From Pseudomonadales bacterium (lineage in GTDB: Bacteria > Pseudomonadota > Gammaproteobacteria > Pseudomonadales > UBA7434): a stretch of DNA of 46,361 nucleotides. A program made the position numbers and the translations under genes. Numbering within the stretch: position 1 is the stretch's first letter; each line of letters opens with the position of its first letter. The notes beneath the pieces were generated by a model that searched no databases, had not been told where the DNA came from, and was given only the letters and a program-made list of their open reading frames with translations. The stretch lies in assembly GCA_013043705.1 (NCBI GenBank), contig JABDNS010000077.1, forward strand, positions 1-46,361, written 5' to 3'. Positions 18,193-26,084 of the stretch are shown here, one piece after another.

Positions 18193-18729
18193 ATGCAGAA
18201 AGAACAACCGCAACAGGCACCATCCAAGCTGCCAGCCTGTATAGAAAAGCAGCTAAACGAGATTGCGCAGACTGTCGAGCGCAGCGGGCGTTTGCTATTG
18301 GTGGTTGAAGCGGGCTCTACGCTGGCCAGCTGTGCGCAAACCTTATTTGCCGGCTGGAAAATAGAAATGATTGCGCCAACCAGCAGCTGCGCCAACGGCG
18401 AGCTGGATGGACGCTTCGATTTATCTATTGCGATGCTAAAAGTGCCGCAGCTGGAGCAGGAAGCTGCGCAGCAAATGCTGTCTACGCTGCGCAACTTGTA
18501 TAGCGCGCAGGTGGAATTACTAGTGGAGGTGAATAAGGGCGAAAGCCTGGCGCACGAACCCGAGAATATTTTGTTCGGCCTTGGTTTTAAGCTTGCCGGC
18601 CAGGCGCAAACCGAACACGGTGCATTGTTGCGCTATCGCTACGCGCTATCGGGCTACAACCGGAAGAGAAACTGGAACACACCCGAGCACTGGGCCAACC
18701 CCGAAAATTTTCACCGCTATCGCTGGTAG
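18193..18729 (+). CDS. Conserved hypothetical protein, DUF6231-like
   Basis: This 178-residue protein has no clear catalytic motif. The N-terminal half contains a Rossmann-like strand (RLLLVVEAG) and an acidic segment DLSIAML, in a pattern reminiscent of degenerate methyltransferases. The C-terminus, NWNTPEHWANPENFHRYRW, resembles the ending I recall for the gammaproteobacterial DUF6231 family. That family name comes from memory of the ending and has not been searched. It diverges from mraZ and converges on the gene at 18778. The start ATG has no obvious Shine-Dalgarno sequence. Confidence 0.7.
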   Translation: MQKEQPQQAPSKLPACIEKQLNEIAQTVERSGRLLLVVEAGSTLASCAQTLFAGWKIEMIAPTSSCANGELDGRFDLSIAMLKVPQLEQEAAQQMLSTLRNLYSAQVELLVEVNKGESLAHEPENILFGLGFKLAGQAQTEHGALLRYRYALSGYNRKRNWNTPEHWANPENFHRYRW

Positions 18730-18751
18730 CGCGCTGCGCGAACGCGCGTAG

Positions 18752-18777
18752 AAAAATACCGCTTACAAGCCTGCGGT
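18752..18777 (-). terminator. Rho-independent terminator after the 18778-19206 gene
   Basis: On the minus strand ACCGC (18777-18773) pairs with GCGGT (18762-18758), with further pairing possible inside the loop, and ATTTTT follows. The hairpin begins directly after the TAA of the minus-strand gene. The placement supports that gene being real. Confidence 0.6.
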
Positions 18778-19206
18778 TTAAGCGCGCAGCGCCATCTCGG
18801 GCTCGAGCGCCCATGGCTGTGAGACAAGATTCTCGCTGCCAGCGGAATTACTTGCGATGGCAAACAGCCGTTGCAGGTAGGCCTCTCTGGGCAAGCCACA
18901 ATCCCTTTCAAAATCCAGCGCCAGCAAGTCGGCGATGCGAGATTCGGCAGTAGCACCGCTAAACACCTCAATTAGCGCGGAAACCATTTCGTAATCGAAG
19001 TCGGCGCCACTTGCAAAGCAGTACATATATTGGCGCAGTTCAGCCGTTGGTGCATGGCAGCCACAGCTGGCTAACGCGGCATCGACGCGAAAACAAATTT
19101 CCGGGTCCAGCGCATCCAGCGAAACTGCAGACCAGCTACTTGCAATGTGCGTGCGCAAAAACTTCGGATAATCCTGCTCGCCCCAAGCGCCTGGGCCAGC
19201 ATTCAT
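18778..19206 (-). CDS. Hypothetical protein, unrecognised
   Basis: I do not recognise this 142-residue protein. It is soluble, acidic and alanine-rich, with no signal peptide or membrane span. It has a central Cys-Gly-Cys (ASCGCHAP) and two further cysteines, plus segments such as YMYCFASGADFDYEM and LDFERDCGLPREAYLQR that look like a folded helical domain. ATG 19206 has AGGGG eight bases upstream, so I prefer it to the ATG at 19230. A hairpin with a T-tract follows the stop. It could be a lineage-specific gene; function is unknown. Confidence 0.55.
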   Translation of the reverse strand: MNAGPGAWGEQDYPKFLRTHIASSWSAVSLDALDPEICFRVDAALASCGCHAPTAELRQYMYCFASGADFDYEMVSALIEVFSGATAESRIADLLALDFERDCGLPREAYLQRLFAIASNSAGSENLVSQPWALEPEMALRA

Positions 19207-19574
19207 TCCACGATCCCCTGGTTTATCCATACTAGATCCATATTAGAACGATATTCCAACCAATATTTTTCCTGCGCGTGGCCAGTAGTGCCGGCGACCT
19301 TTTTGCGGCTGATAGTACAAGCTGCAACCAGTTAAAAGCTGCGCGCTGCCAGCACCACCGAACGTGGCAGGGCGCGGATATTAACCCCTTGAGTTAAAAG
19401 AGAAAACCCCTTTTTTCTAGCTTGCCTTTGCGGGCCCGAAGCGATACGCGCCAGTGCCGGGAATGTGCGCTGGCACGCATCCGTAAGCAGTACCTGCAGG
19501 CAGATTGAATCCGCGCTGCCCGAATACATCTATACTTGTGGGCTACAGCGTTTAATTAATTGCAAACCGCCTTC
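19207..19574. other. Divergent intergenic region with direct repeats
   Basis: This region of about 370 bases lies between the orphan gene (minus) and the DUF1631 gene (plus). It contains the octamer AACCCCTT twice, 22 bases apart (19383-19390 and 19405-19412), a small AT-rich stem (19401-19406 with 19413-19418), and TATACT at 19531-19536 as a possible -10 for the DUF1631 gene. No good -35 sits at 16-18 bases from it. I see no gene in this stretch. Confidence 0.45.
19383..19412. repeat. Direct repeat AACCCCTT, two copies 22 bp apart
   Basis: The octamer occurs at 19383-19390 and 19405-19412. The spacing is about two helical turns, so a protein could bind both copies on one face of the DNA. 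The copies lie roughly 165-190 bases upstream of the DUF1631 start and a similar distance from the orphan gene start. Confidence 0.35.
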
Positions 19575-22004
19575 ATGAGCCAGAAAACCCAAGCACAAAA
19601 TCGCGAAATCCTGACTGGTACCCGCGCCATTATGGTGGGGTTTTGCGAGACCCAGGGCGAAAACTTTCTCACTGAAAGTTGCGAAAGCCTGTTCACGCAA
19701 TCAGAACGTGCCAAGGCCGACAACGAAGGTCGACAACTGTACGAAGCCAGGCAATCGCTGGAGAGCGGCGGTAGCAGCATCAGGCGCCTACTCGACGAGC
19801 GCCTGAAAAAACAATTCAAGGCTTGCTTCCCGTCGCGCTCGCGCAGCGATGCACCCGCACAAGCAGCGCAAGCAATCGAGGACCTGGGGCTGGTTGATGA
19901 AGCCCAAATGGAAATTACCGTGGCTGTGAACAGCATGGCGCACCGGGTTGAAAGTGAGCACGCTGACCAGCTCTACGCGCTTGCGCAACGTATGGCGCTA
20001 CTAAACAGCGGCATAAAAATTGAAGACGACCTGACCCCGTATTCCCCGCACACTTTTTGCAACGCCTATTTAAAGTTTGTTGATAACGATACGCACGAAC
20101 AAGCTGTAAAGCTGGTGCTGCTGAAAGTTTTCGAACGTTTCTTTTTGCACAAGCTCGGCTCGCTGTACGAAGAGCTGAACCAGTACCTTGTTTCGGCCAA
20201 CGTGTTGCCCAACCTGAAACACAAAACCAGCAACCTGGTACAGCCTCGCCGCCGCAAGTCCGACGAGAACTCGCCCGCGCCACAGCGACGCCAGGATGAC
20301 ATCTACAAAGCCATAGAATCCATACTGCACACCGAAAACGTTCCGATCGACCCGCGCAGCCCGGTAATGCCGGTTGAGCAGGTGATCTCGGAAATATTTG
20401 CACAACAGCAGCAGCAACGCGCTGCGGTAGGCGGTGACTGGCTGAGCCAGCCCGCGGCACCGGTTTTCCCTGCCACCAATACGCTGGCGCTGCAGCAAGT
20501 TTTACAGGTGATCTCTACGCTGTTTGGCATGGTGAACACTGAAACTACTGTTGCCAGCCCGGTTAAAAACTTGCTCAGCCATCTGCAAACGCCCTACGCG
20601 CAAATTGCGCTGCAGGACCCGGACTTCCTGCAAGACCCGCAACACGTTGCCAGGCAGCTTTTTAGCTCTATGCTTGGCGCCAGTGAACGCTGGACAGACG
20701 ACGAAACCGATTCTTCCAACGAGCTGGTGCAGCGCATCAATACCGTTGTCGAAAGAATTATGAGCGAGTCGCAAGGCGATGTTAAGCAGGACATGGCGCT
20801 GTTTGGCGAGCTGCTGCAGGAATTTACCGGCTACGTTGAAAACTTCGAGCGCAAAGTAAAACTCACCGAGCAACGCAGCGTGCAAGCTGCGCAAGGCCGC
20901 GAAAAACTTCGCGAAAACCAGCTTAAAGTTGAAGAAACTATTGCCGAAAAGATTGGCGATGAAACTTTACCGCTACCTATCTCTGAACTCATCACTGAAG
21001 TATGGTCATCTTTTATGACCTACACCCTGTTGCGTCATGGCGAGGGCACCGAGCAGTGGAAGGAAGCGGCCAGGACCATTGATACTGTGCTCTGGTACAT
21101 AGAACCAAAAACCAACGCGGCGGAAACCAAACTCGCCGACGACATTCGCCATTCCCTGCACGAAACACTGGAAAACGGTATGCAAAATGTTGGACTAGAC
21201 GCGGGCGAAATTAAAAGCAAACTCACCGCGCTGGATCTTTGCCAAAAGCTGGCAACTGAAAATGCGGCTGAGCACGGCGGTTCACCGTCCGCCGAGCAAT
21301 CTTCGCACGCAAGTAGTAGCGGCGCCGATGCATCCAGTAGCGCCAAGCGCAATAAAGCAGCAAGCGCCGCAAACAGCAAAAAAGCGGCGGCTAAACCAAG
21401 CAAGTCCGCGGCCAACAGCAATGCCGCGAGTAAAAATACCGCTGGCAAAAAGGCATCTGGCAAAAATACGGCGGGCAAAACCAAAAGTCGCATCGCCATG
21501 CAACAGGAAAGTGCCAAGCAACAGGAAAGTGCCACGCAAAAAACCAAACCTGGCAAAGCCAAAGACGGCGCCTCACCCGATATGCTAGGCAAGCTTGCCA
21601 AGTCGCTGGATAAAAAAGCGGCTGTCGATTCAGCGCATACAAAAACCAGGAAAACCTCCGTTATCAAGCCGGTAAGAAAAGCCTCGGAAACAGAAATAGA
21701 AAAAGTGCTCTCCATGAAATTTGGCACCTGGCTGTACTGGAACAAGCCGGGCGAAAAACCACAGGAAGTAAAACTTACCTGGTACAACAGCCGCACCCAG
21801 AACTGCATGCTTTCCAACAGTAAAGGCAAGGAGATCGCCGTGGTTACCGCGAATGTTATTGCGCTGGGCATGCAGGACGGCTGGATTGAAGTATTGCAAA
21901 GGGAAAAGAAAAAGCCGCTGTTTGAACGCGTGCTGGAAACTTTTAGCAGCCAGGCCCAAAGTGAATCGGCGCAGCCCAAAGCGGCCAGCTACACCAAGCA
22001 CTAG
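19575..22004 (+). CDS. DUF1631 family protein
   Basis: This 809-residue protein belongs to the proteobacterial DUF1631 family, whose function is not established. The N-terminal two thirds are mostly helical and hydrophilic. Residues of about 570-700 form a linker rich in Ala, Lys and Ser that includes short internal repeats. The C-terminal part (FGTWLYWNKPGEKPQEVKLTW through FERVLETF) has the strand pattern usual at the family C-terminus, which resembles a PilZ-like barrel. I chose ATG 19575; the frame is open from a TTG at 19560. The PilZ gene 56 bases downstream is probably co-transcribed. Confidence 0.85.
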   Translation: MSQKTQAQNREILTGTRAIMVGFCETQGENFLTESCESLFTQSERAKADNEGRQLYEARQSLESGGSSIRRLLDERLKKQFKACFPSRSRSDAPAQAAQAIEDLGLVDEAQMEITVAVNSMAHRVESEHADQLYALAQRMALLNSGIKIEDDLTPYSPHTFCNAYLKFVDNDTHEQAVKLVLLKVFERFFLHKLGSLYEELNQYLVSANVLPNLKHKTSNLVQPRRRKSDENSPAPQRRQDDIYKAIESILHTENVPIDPRSPVMPVEQVISEIFAQQQQQRAAVGGDWLSQPAAPVFPATNTLALQQVLQVISTLFGMVNTETTVASPVKNLLSHLQTPYAQIALQDPDFLQDPQHVARQLFSSMLGASERWTDDETDSSNELVQRINTVVERIMSESQGDVKQDMALFGELLQEFTGYVENFERKVKLTEQRSVQAAQGREKLRENQLKVEETIAEKIGDETLPLPISELITEVWSSFMTYTLLRHGEGTEQWKEAARTIDTVLWYIEPKTNAAETKLADDIRHSLHETLENGMQNVGLDAGEIKSKLTALDLCQKLATENAAEHGGSPSAEQSSHASSSGADASSSAKRNKAASAANSKKAAAKPSKSAANSNAASKNTAGKKASGKNTAGKTKSRIAMQQESAKQQESATQKTKPGKAKDGASPDMLGKLAKSLDKKAAVDSAHTKTRKTSVIKPVRKASETEIEKVLSMKFGTWLYWNKPGEKPQEVKLTWYNSRTQNCMLSNSKGKEIAVVTANVIALGMQDGWIEVLQREKKKPLFERVLETFSSQAQSESAQPKAASYTKH
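21500..21535 (+). repeat. 18-bp tandem duplication in the DUF1631 linker
   Basis: GCAACAGGAAAGTGCCAA at 21500-21517 is followed at once by a copy differing in the final base. It encodes QQESAK then QQESAT. Together with nearby GKNTAGK-type repeats it indicates that the linker grows by slippage or unequal recombination. Confidence 0.75.
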
Positions 22005-22060
22005 CTTAATAATTAGTGCGCAGCCCTACATAAACAAATTCGTAAAACCGGAAGATCACC

Positions 22061-22432
22061 ATGAGCACTCATCCCGCCCCCGAACAATCAGCTGAAACTC
22101 GCCGCGCCAAGCGCCACGAGTTGAACCAGCCTATTCCCGTTAGAGACACGCTGTCGGGAGATACGCTGGGCACCCTCGCCAACATAACGATCGAGGGTAT
22201 GCTGCTGGTGAGCAACAAGCCATTGGACGCCAACCGGATTTACCAGGTGGAATTGGTCTTTCCGGCGGAAATTTCAGGCATGAGCAGTGTATGCGTAGGG
22301 ATCGACTGCCTGTGGGTCAACCAGGCGCAGGCACAGGAAATGAACTGGGCCGGTTGCGAAATCATCGATGCAGACCCCGATAGCATTGAAGTAATCGAGC
22401 AACTGATTGCTACTTACAGTACCGACCTCTGA
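22061..22432 (+). CDS. PilZ domain protein
   Basis: This 123-residue protein is essentially a single PilZ domain, the family of c-di-GMP receptors. The first binding motif RxxxR is seen as RRAKR near residue 14. The second motif, usually D/N-x-S/A-x-x-G, is read as NITIEG, with Thr in place of Ser or Ala. Ligand binding is therefore plausible but not certain. It follows the DUF1631 gene on the same strand and likely shares its transcript. I do not see a terminator after it. Confidence 0.85.
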   Translation: MSTHPAPEQSAETRRAKRHELNQPIPVRDTLSGDTLGTLANITIEGMLLVSNKPLDANRIYQVELVFPAEISGMSSVCVGIDCLWVNQAQAQEMNWAGCEIIDADPDSIEVIEQLIATYSTDL

Positions 22433-22518
22433 GCCCTGCCCGCGCCCCGGTTTTCTCTTTCAACGATTTGTAACGCACGCTCATCTCGCAAGACAACTAC
22501 GCGAGCTGGCATTGTGGG

Positions 22519-22524
22519 TATAAT
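22519..22524 (+). promoter_or_regulatory. Candidate -10 for the aminotransferase gene
   Basis: A perfect TATAAT lies 41 bases before the TTG start. No good -35 is found 16-18 bases upstream, so it would need an activator or be weak. It suggests that the aminotransferase is transcribed separately from the PilZ gene. Confidence 0.45.
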
Positions 22525-22565
22525 TCTGCTCCCTGATTTTTAGACCCGTAGCGGGAGCCACAGCA

Positions 22566-23870
22566 TTGGATCAAAAACCCCTCCGCATTAGTCTCGACGA
22601 TTCACCCGAAGCGCTACGCGCTGCACTGTCGCAATTGCGCGAACAACACAAGCACTTTGTTAATAGCGAGCTTGCGCTAGATCTTACGCGCGGCAAACCG
22701 GCTACTGCGCAGCTGGATTTATCGAATGCCCTGCTCGGTCCCATCGACAGCCACAGCGCTGGCACTGACCTGCGCAACTATGGCGGGCTCGATGGGCTGC
22801 CAGCGGCCAAAGCCTTGTGCGCTGAGCTACTGGGCATTGCAGCAGAAACAGCACAGGCCAGGTTACTGGTTGGCGGCAACAGCAGCTTATCGCTAATGCA
22901 CGCGGTGGTTAGCTTTGCAAACTTCCTGGGCCTGGCTGGCCAGGCCTGGTCGGACGAAAAAAACCAGACCGGGCAAGCCACGAAGATACTTTGCCCTAGC
23001 CCCGGCTACGACCGCCATTTTGCCATTTGCGAACAGCTGGGCATTGAAATGCTGGTTATGCCGCTTACCGGCCAGGGGCCGGATATGGATGCACTAGAGA
23101 AAGCTGCGCAAGACCATTCGGTAAAAGGCATTTGGTGTGTGCCGCGCTTTTCCAACCCGAGCGGCGAAGTTTATAGCGACGCAACAGTTGCGCGGCTTGC
23201 TGCGCTGCCCAAAATTGCCGCGAATAATTTCCTGGTATTGTGGGATAACGCCTACGCGCTGCACGCGTTCCACGACAAGGCGCCCGCGCTGGCCAGTATT
23301 GAACACGAAGCTGATAAGGCGGGCACGCTTAACCAGGTTGTGCAGTTTGGCTCGACCTCGAAGATGACCTTCGCGGGGTCAGGCATTAGCTACCTTGCAT
23401 CGAGCGAAACAACCAAGCAAGCTTTCGCCAAGCACCTTGCGAAGGTGTCGATCGGGCCCGACAAATTGAACCAGCAACGGCACGTGAACTTGCTGAAAGA
23501 TGCAGCCACGGCCAAAGCGCATATGCGTCGGCACGCCGAAATCCTTGCGCCCAAATTTAACGCGGTACTACAGGCACTGGATGCCGGCCTGGCGGGCTGC
23601 AATATGGGCGACTGGAGCGAACCCGAAGGCGGCTACTTTGTTTCCTTTGATGCCCGGCCAGGGCTTGCGAATAAGATCGTTGCGCTTGCTGCAGAGGCGG
23701 GCGTAAAACTAACGCCGGCCGGCGCTACCTTTCCGTACGGAAGAGATCCCGAGGATCGCAATATTCGCCTGGCGCCAAGCTTTCCCGCGCTGGAAGAGGT
23801 GCAGCGCGCAGCTGAAGTTTTCGTTAACTGTGTGCAAATAGCCAGTTTGGAAGACGCGCTCAGCCGTTAA
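22566..23870 (+). CDS. PLP-dependent aminotransferase, aspartate type, subgroup Ic
   Basis: This 434-residue fold-type I aminotransferase resembles the subgroup Ic enzymes, such as the Corynebacterium aspartate aminotransferase (Pfam Asp_aminotransf type), rather than E. coli AspC. The PLP lysine is K266 in STSKMTFAGSG, the ring-stacking and phosphate-binding region is in LVGGNSSLSLM (101-111), and WDNAY is at 226-230. Aspartate or a related amino acid is the likely donor, but the substrate cannot be fixed from sequence. The start is a TTG with GGGAG eight bases upstream. It converges with miaB at only nine bases distance. Confidence 0.88.
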   Translation: MDQKPLRISLDDSPEALRAALSQLREQHKHFVNSELALDLTRGKPATAQLDLSNALLGPIDSHSAGTDLRNYGGLDGLPAAKALCAELLGIAAETAQARLLVGGNSSLSLMHAVVSFANFLGLAGQAWSDEKNQTGQATKILCPSPGYDRHFAICEQLGIEMLVMPLTGQGPDMDALEKAAQDHSVKGIWCVPRFSNPSGEVYSDATVARLAALPKIAANNFLVLWDNAYALHAFHDKAPALASIEHEADKAGTLNQVVQFGSTSKMTFAGSGISYLASSETTKQAFAKHLAKVSIGPDKLNQQRHVNLLKDAATAKAHMRRHAEILAPKFNAVLQALDAGLAGCNMGDWSEPEGGYFVSFDARPGLANKIVALAAEAGVKLTPAGATFPYGRDPEDRNIRLAPSFPALEEVQRAAEVFVNCVQIASLEDALSR

Positions 23871-23882
23871 CGAGCGTCGTTA
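23868..23882. repeat. Inverted repeat formed by convergent stop codons
   Basis: TAACGA, GCG, TCGTTA forms a 6-bp stem with a 3-base loop. The left arm contains the TAA of the aminotransferase gene and the right arm contains the reverse complement of the miaB TAA. It lacks T-tracts, so it is a poor intrinsic terminator on either strand. Confidence 0.5.
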
Positions 23883-25232
23883 TGCCAGAAGCTCGCCGCG
23901 CAGCGAGTTAGGCAGTGCATCAACAATTTTCACATTGGCAAATTCGCCAATCAGCGCAGGCGGCGCGCGAAAGTTTACAACCCGGTTGTTTTCGGTGCGC
24001 GCCTGCAGCTCACCCGGGTCCTTGCGCGACAAACCGGTAATTAATACCTGCTGCTGGCTACCCACCATGCGGCGGCTAATTTGCGCGGCCTGTTGGTTAA
24101 TGCGGTCTTGCAAAATTGACAGTCGCTGCTTCTTAATTGCATGCGGCGTATCGTCCTGCAAATTCGCCGCTGGCGTGCCCGGCCTTGCGCTGTAGATAAA
24201 GCTGAACGACAGGTCGTAGTTAATCTCGGCAATTAAATCCATGGTGGCCTGGAAGTCGTCGTCGGATTCGCCAGGAAAACCAACAATAAAATCCGACGAA
24301 ATAGAAATGTCCGGCCGCAGCTGGCGCAACTTCCTGATCTTTGATTTGTACTCCAACACAGTATGGTTGCGTTTCATCGCGGCGAGTATGCGATCCGAAC
24401 CACTCTGCACCGGCAAATGCAAGTGGTCGACCAACTGCGGCACTTCCGCGTAGGCGGCGATCAGGTCATCGCCAAATTCAACCGGGTGCGAGGTGGTGTA
24501 ACGGATCCGCTCGACGCCGTCGATTGCTGCAACATAAACAAGCAACTCGGAAAAATCGATAATCTCGCCAAGGTGGTTGCGACCCCGGTAGGCATTTACA
24601 TTCTGGCCGAGCAAGTTCACTTCTTTCACACCGCGCGAAGCCAGGCTCGCCGCTTCGGCCAACACATCGTCGAAAGGCCGGCTTACTTCCTCGCCGCGGG
24701 TATACGGCACCACACAGAACGTACAGTATTTGCTGCAGCCTTCCATAACCGAAATAAACGCGCTCGGCCCGTTTACACTCGGCTCTGGCAAGCGGTCGAA
24801 TTTCTCTATTTCCGGAAACGATACATCCACAATAACCGGCGCTGAACTGCGCTTGCGATCCAGCATTTCGGGCAGTCGATGCAACGTTTGCGGGCCGAAT
24901 ACCAGGTCCACATACGGGGCGCGCTCGGCAATCGCCGCACCCTCCTGGCTGGCAACGCAACCACCCACGCCAATGACCAAATTGGGATTGGTTTCTTTCA
25001 ATGCGCGCCAGCGCCCCAGCTGGTGAAAAACTTTTTCCTGGGCCTTTTCCCGAATTGAACAGGTATTGAGCAATACCACGTCGGCGTCGGCCGCATCATC
25101 GGTGAGCTCCAGCCCATGGCTTTGCTGCAGCAGGTCGGCCATCCTGGAGGAGTCATACTCGTTCATCTGGCAGCCATGGGTTTGGATAAACAGCTTTTTC
25201 ACGGCTTCGGGGCTGGCGTTCTTATTGTGCAT
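23880..25232 (-). CDS. miaB: tRNA-2-methylthio-N6-dimethylallyladenosine synthase MiaB
   Basis: MiaB is a radical-SAM methylthiotransferase that adds the 2-methylthio group to i6A37 of tRNA. Cysteines for the auxiliary cluster are C21, C58 and C92, and the radical-SAM CxxxCxxC motif is C166, C170, C173. A TRAM domain forms the C-terminus. I chose ATG 25232 (450 residues, normal length); the reading frame is open for 77 more codons upstream but that part has no family match. It is transcribed away from the phoH-lnt group, unlike E. coli where it leads that operon. Confidence 0.96.
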   Translation of the reverse strand: MHNKNASPEAVKKLFIQTHGCQMNEYDSSRMADLLQQSHGLELTDDAADADVVLLNTCSIREKAQEKVFHQLGRWRALKETNPNLVIGVGGCVASQEGAAIAERAPYVDLVFGPQTLHRLPEMLDRKRSSAPVIVDVSFPEIEKFDRLPEPSVNGPSAFISVMEGCSKYCTFCVVPYTRGEEVSRPFDDVLAEAASLASRGVKEVNLLGQNVNAYRGRNHLGEIIDFSELLVYVAAIDGVERIRYTTSHPVEFGDDLIAAYAEVPQLVDHLHLPVQSGSDRILAAMKRNHTVLEYKSKIRKLRQLRPDISISSDFIVGFPGESDDDFQATMDLIAEINYDLSFSFIYSARPGTPAANLQDDTPHAIKKQRLSILQDRINQQAAQISRRMVGSQQQVLITGLSRKDPGELQARTENNRVVNFRAPPALIGEFANVKIVDALPNSLRGELLA

Positions 25233-25276
25233 GGCGGCGGATCGTCGGGGGATCGGGGCAGCAAAAAAGGCCGGGC

Positions 25277-25285
25277 AGTATACCA
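25277..25285 (-). promoter_or_regulatory. Extended -10 promoter of miaB
   Basis: On the minus strand TGGTATACT forms an extended -10 (TGn plus TATACT), ending 44 bases before the miaB ATG. There is no strong -35, which extended -10 promoters do not require. Confidence 0.5.
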
Positions 25286-25400
25286 AATGCGTCTGGCCGG
25301 CGGCACGCTTCTGGCCCACCTCCGTGCTATCATGGGCTTCGTGAGCAGCTACGCCAGTGCGCGCCACAGCCATTAGCGACAGCCACGCATAGCAGCCTTC

Positions 25401-25420
25401 TAACAGATATGTAACAGATA
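25401..25420. repeat. Direct repeat TAACAGATA, two copies 11 bp apart
   Basis: The 9-base word occurs at 25401-25409 and 25412-25420, one helical turn apart, between the divergent miaB and DUF1820 starts. It may be an operator for the DUF1820 gene, or a chance slippage duplication. Confidence 0.4.
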
Positions 25421-25461
25421 GAAGCCTCGCACCACCATCCCAAGGAGCCTTACCAATCGCC

Positions 25462-25800
25462 ATGCCTGAACCCGTTTATAAAGTCATTTTTCTTAACCAG
25501 AACGAGGTCTACGAGGTGTATGCCCGCCAGGTCTACCAAAGCGACATGTATGGCTTCATAGAAATTGAAGAGCTGGTGTTTGGCGAGCGTTCGCAGATGA
25601 TTGTTGACCCCAGCGAAGAAAAGCTGAAAAACGAGTTTTTGTCGGTTTCGCGCAGCTATATCCCTTTGCACGCGCTAATCCGTATTGACGAAGTCGAGAA
25701 GGAAGGCGTAGCGCGAATTACCGATAGCAAGGGCGAGAATGTTACCCGCCTGTTCCCGCCGCGCAGCGCCGCTCCGCAAGGCAACGCCGACCAGGACTGA
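25462..25800 (+). CDS. DUF1820 family protein
   Basis: This 112-residue soluble protein starts [21 protein letters not shown] and continues with [11 protein letters not shown] and [16 protein letters not shown], the recognisable pattern of DUF1820, a small family of gammaproteobacteria with no assigned role. AAGGAG lies 14 bases before the ATG, a long spacing. From memory, DUF1820 genes sit next to miaB in pseudomonads as well. Here it diverges from miaB. Confidence 0.88.
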   Translation: MPEPVYKVIFLNQNEVYEVYARQVYQSDMYGFIEIEELVFGERSQMIVDPSEEKLKNEFLSVSRSYIPLHALIRIDEVEKEGVARITDSKGENVTRLFPPRSAAPQGNADQD

Positions 25801-25815
25801 ATTACCCGCGCCACC

Positions 25816-25854
25816 CTGCAAAATGCACCGTTTTGGTGCGAAATGTTTTTGCAG
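25816..25854. other. Stem-loop downstream of the DUF1820 gene
   Basis: An outer stem CTGCAAAA/TTTTGCAG (25816-25823 with 25847-25854) encloses an inner stem GCACC/GGTGC (25825-25829 with 25835-25839). A-rich and T-rich arms flank the inner GC stem, so it could act as a weak terminator 24 bases after the DUF1820 stop. The run of T is only five long and interrupted from the stem. Confidence 0.4.
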
Positions 25855-26084
25855 CCTCCGCGAGAGTTGGTTATTCTTATTCCTGTACTGTCCTTGCGAG
25901 TAATCGAATACTTGATCGTTCAAATTGCCAAGCCTGCCTATCGATCGCCACCAGCGATTGCGACCCATTCTGCCGGTGGCTTGATTCAACAGCCCTCACA
26001 CACAATGCATAGCGCTATGGCAACTGCCCACGGCACCATTCACTGTGCCAACAAAGCAGGCTTTGTTGCATCGGTTGAACAATT

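Noticed and set aside
21035-21979. Minus-strand open frame (314 codons) opposite the DUF1631 gene
   Set aside because: It arises from the Ala/Lys/Ser-rich linker read backwards, which gives long hydrophobic Leu/Ala runs. No ribosome-binding site or homology is visible.
23868-23882. Convergent stop-codon palindrome as a bidirectional terminator
   Set aside because: The stem is short and neither strand has a T-tract after it.
25233-25463. 77-residue N-terminal extension of MiaB
   Set aside because: The normal MiaB start is at 25232; the extension would cover the promoter and the DUF1820 ribosome-binding region and has no family match.
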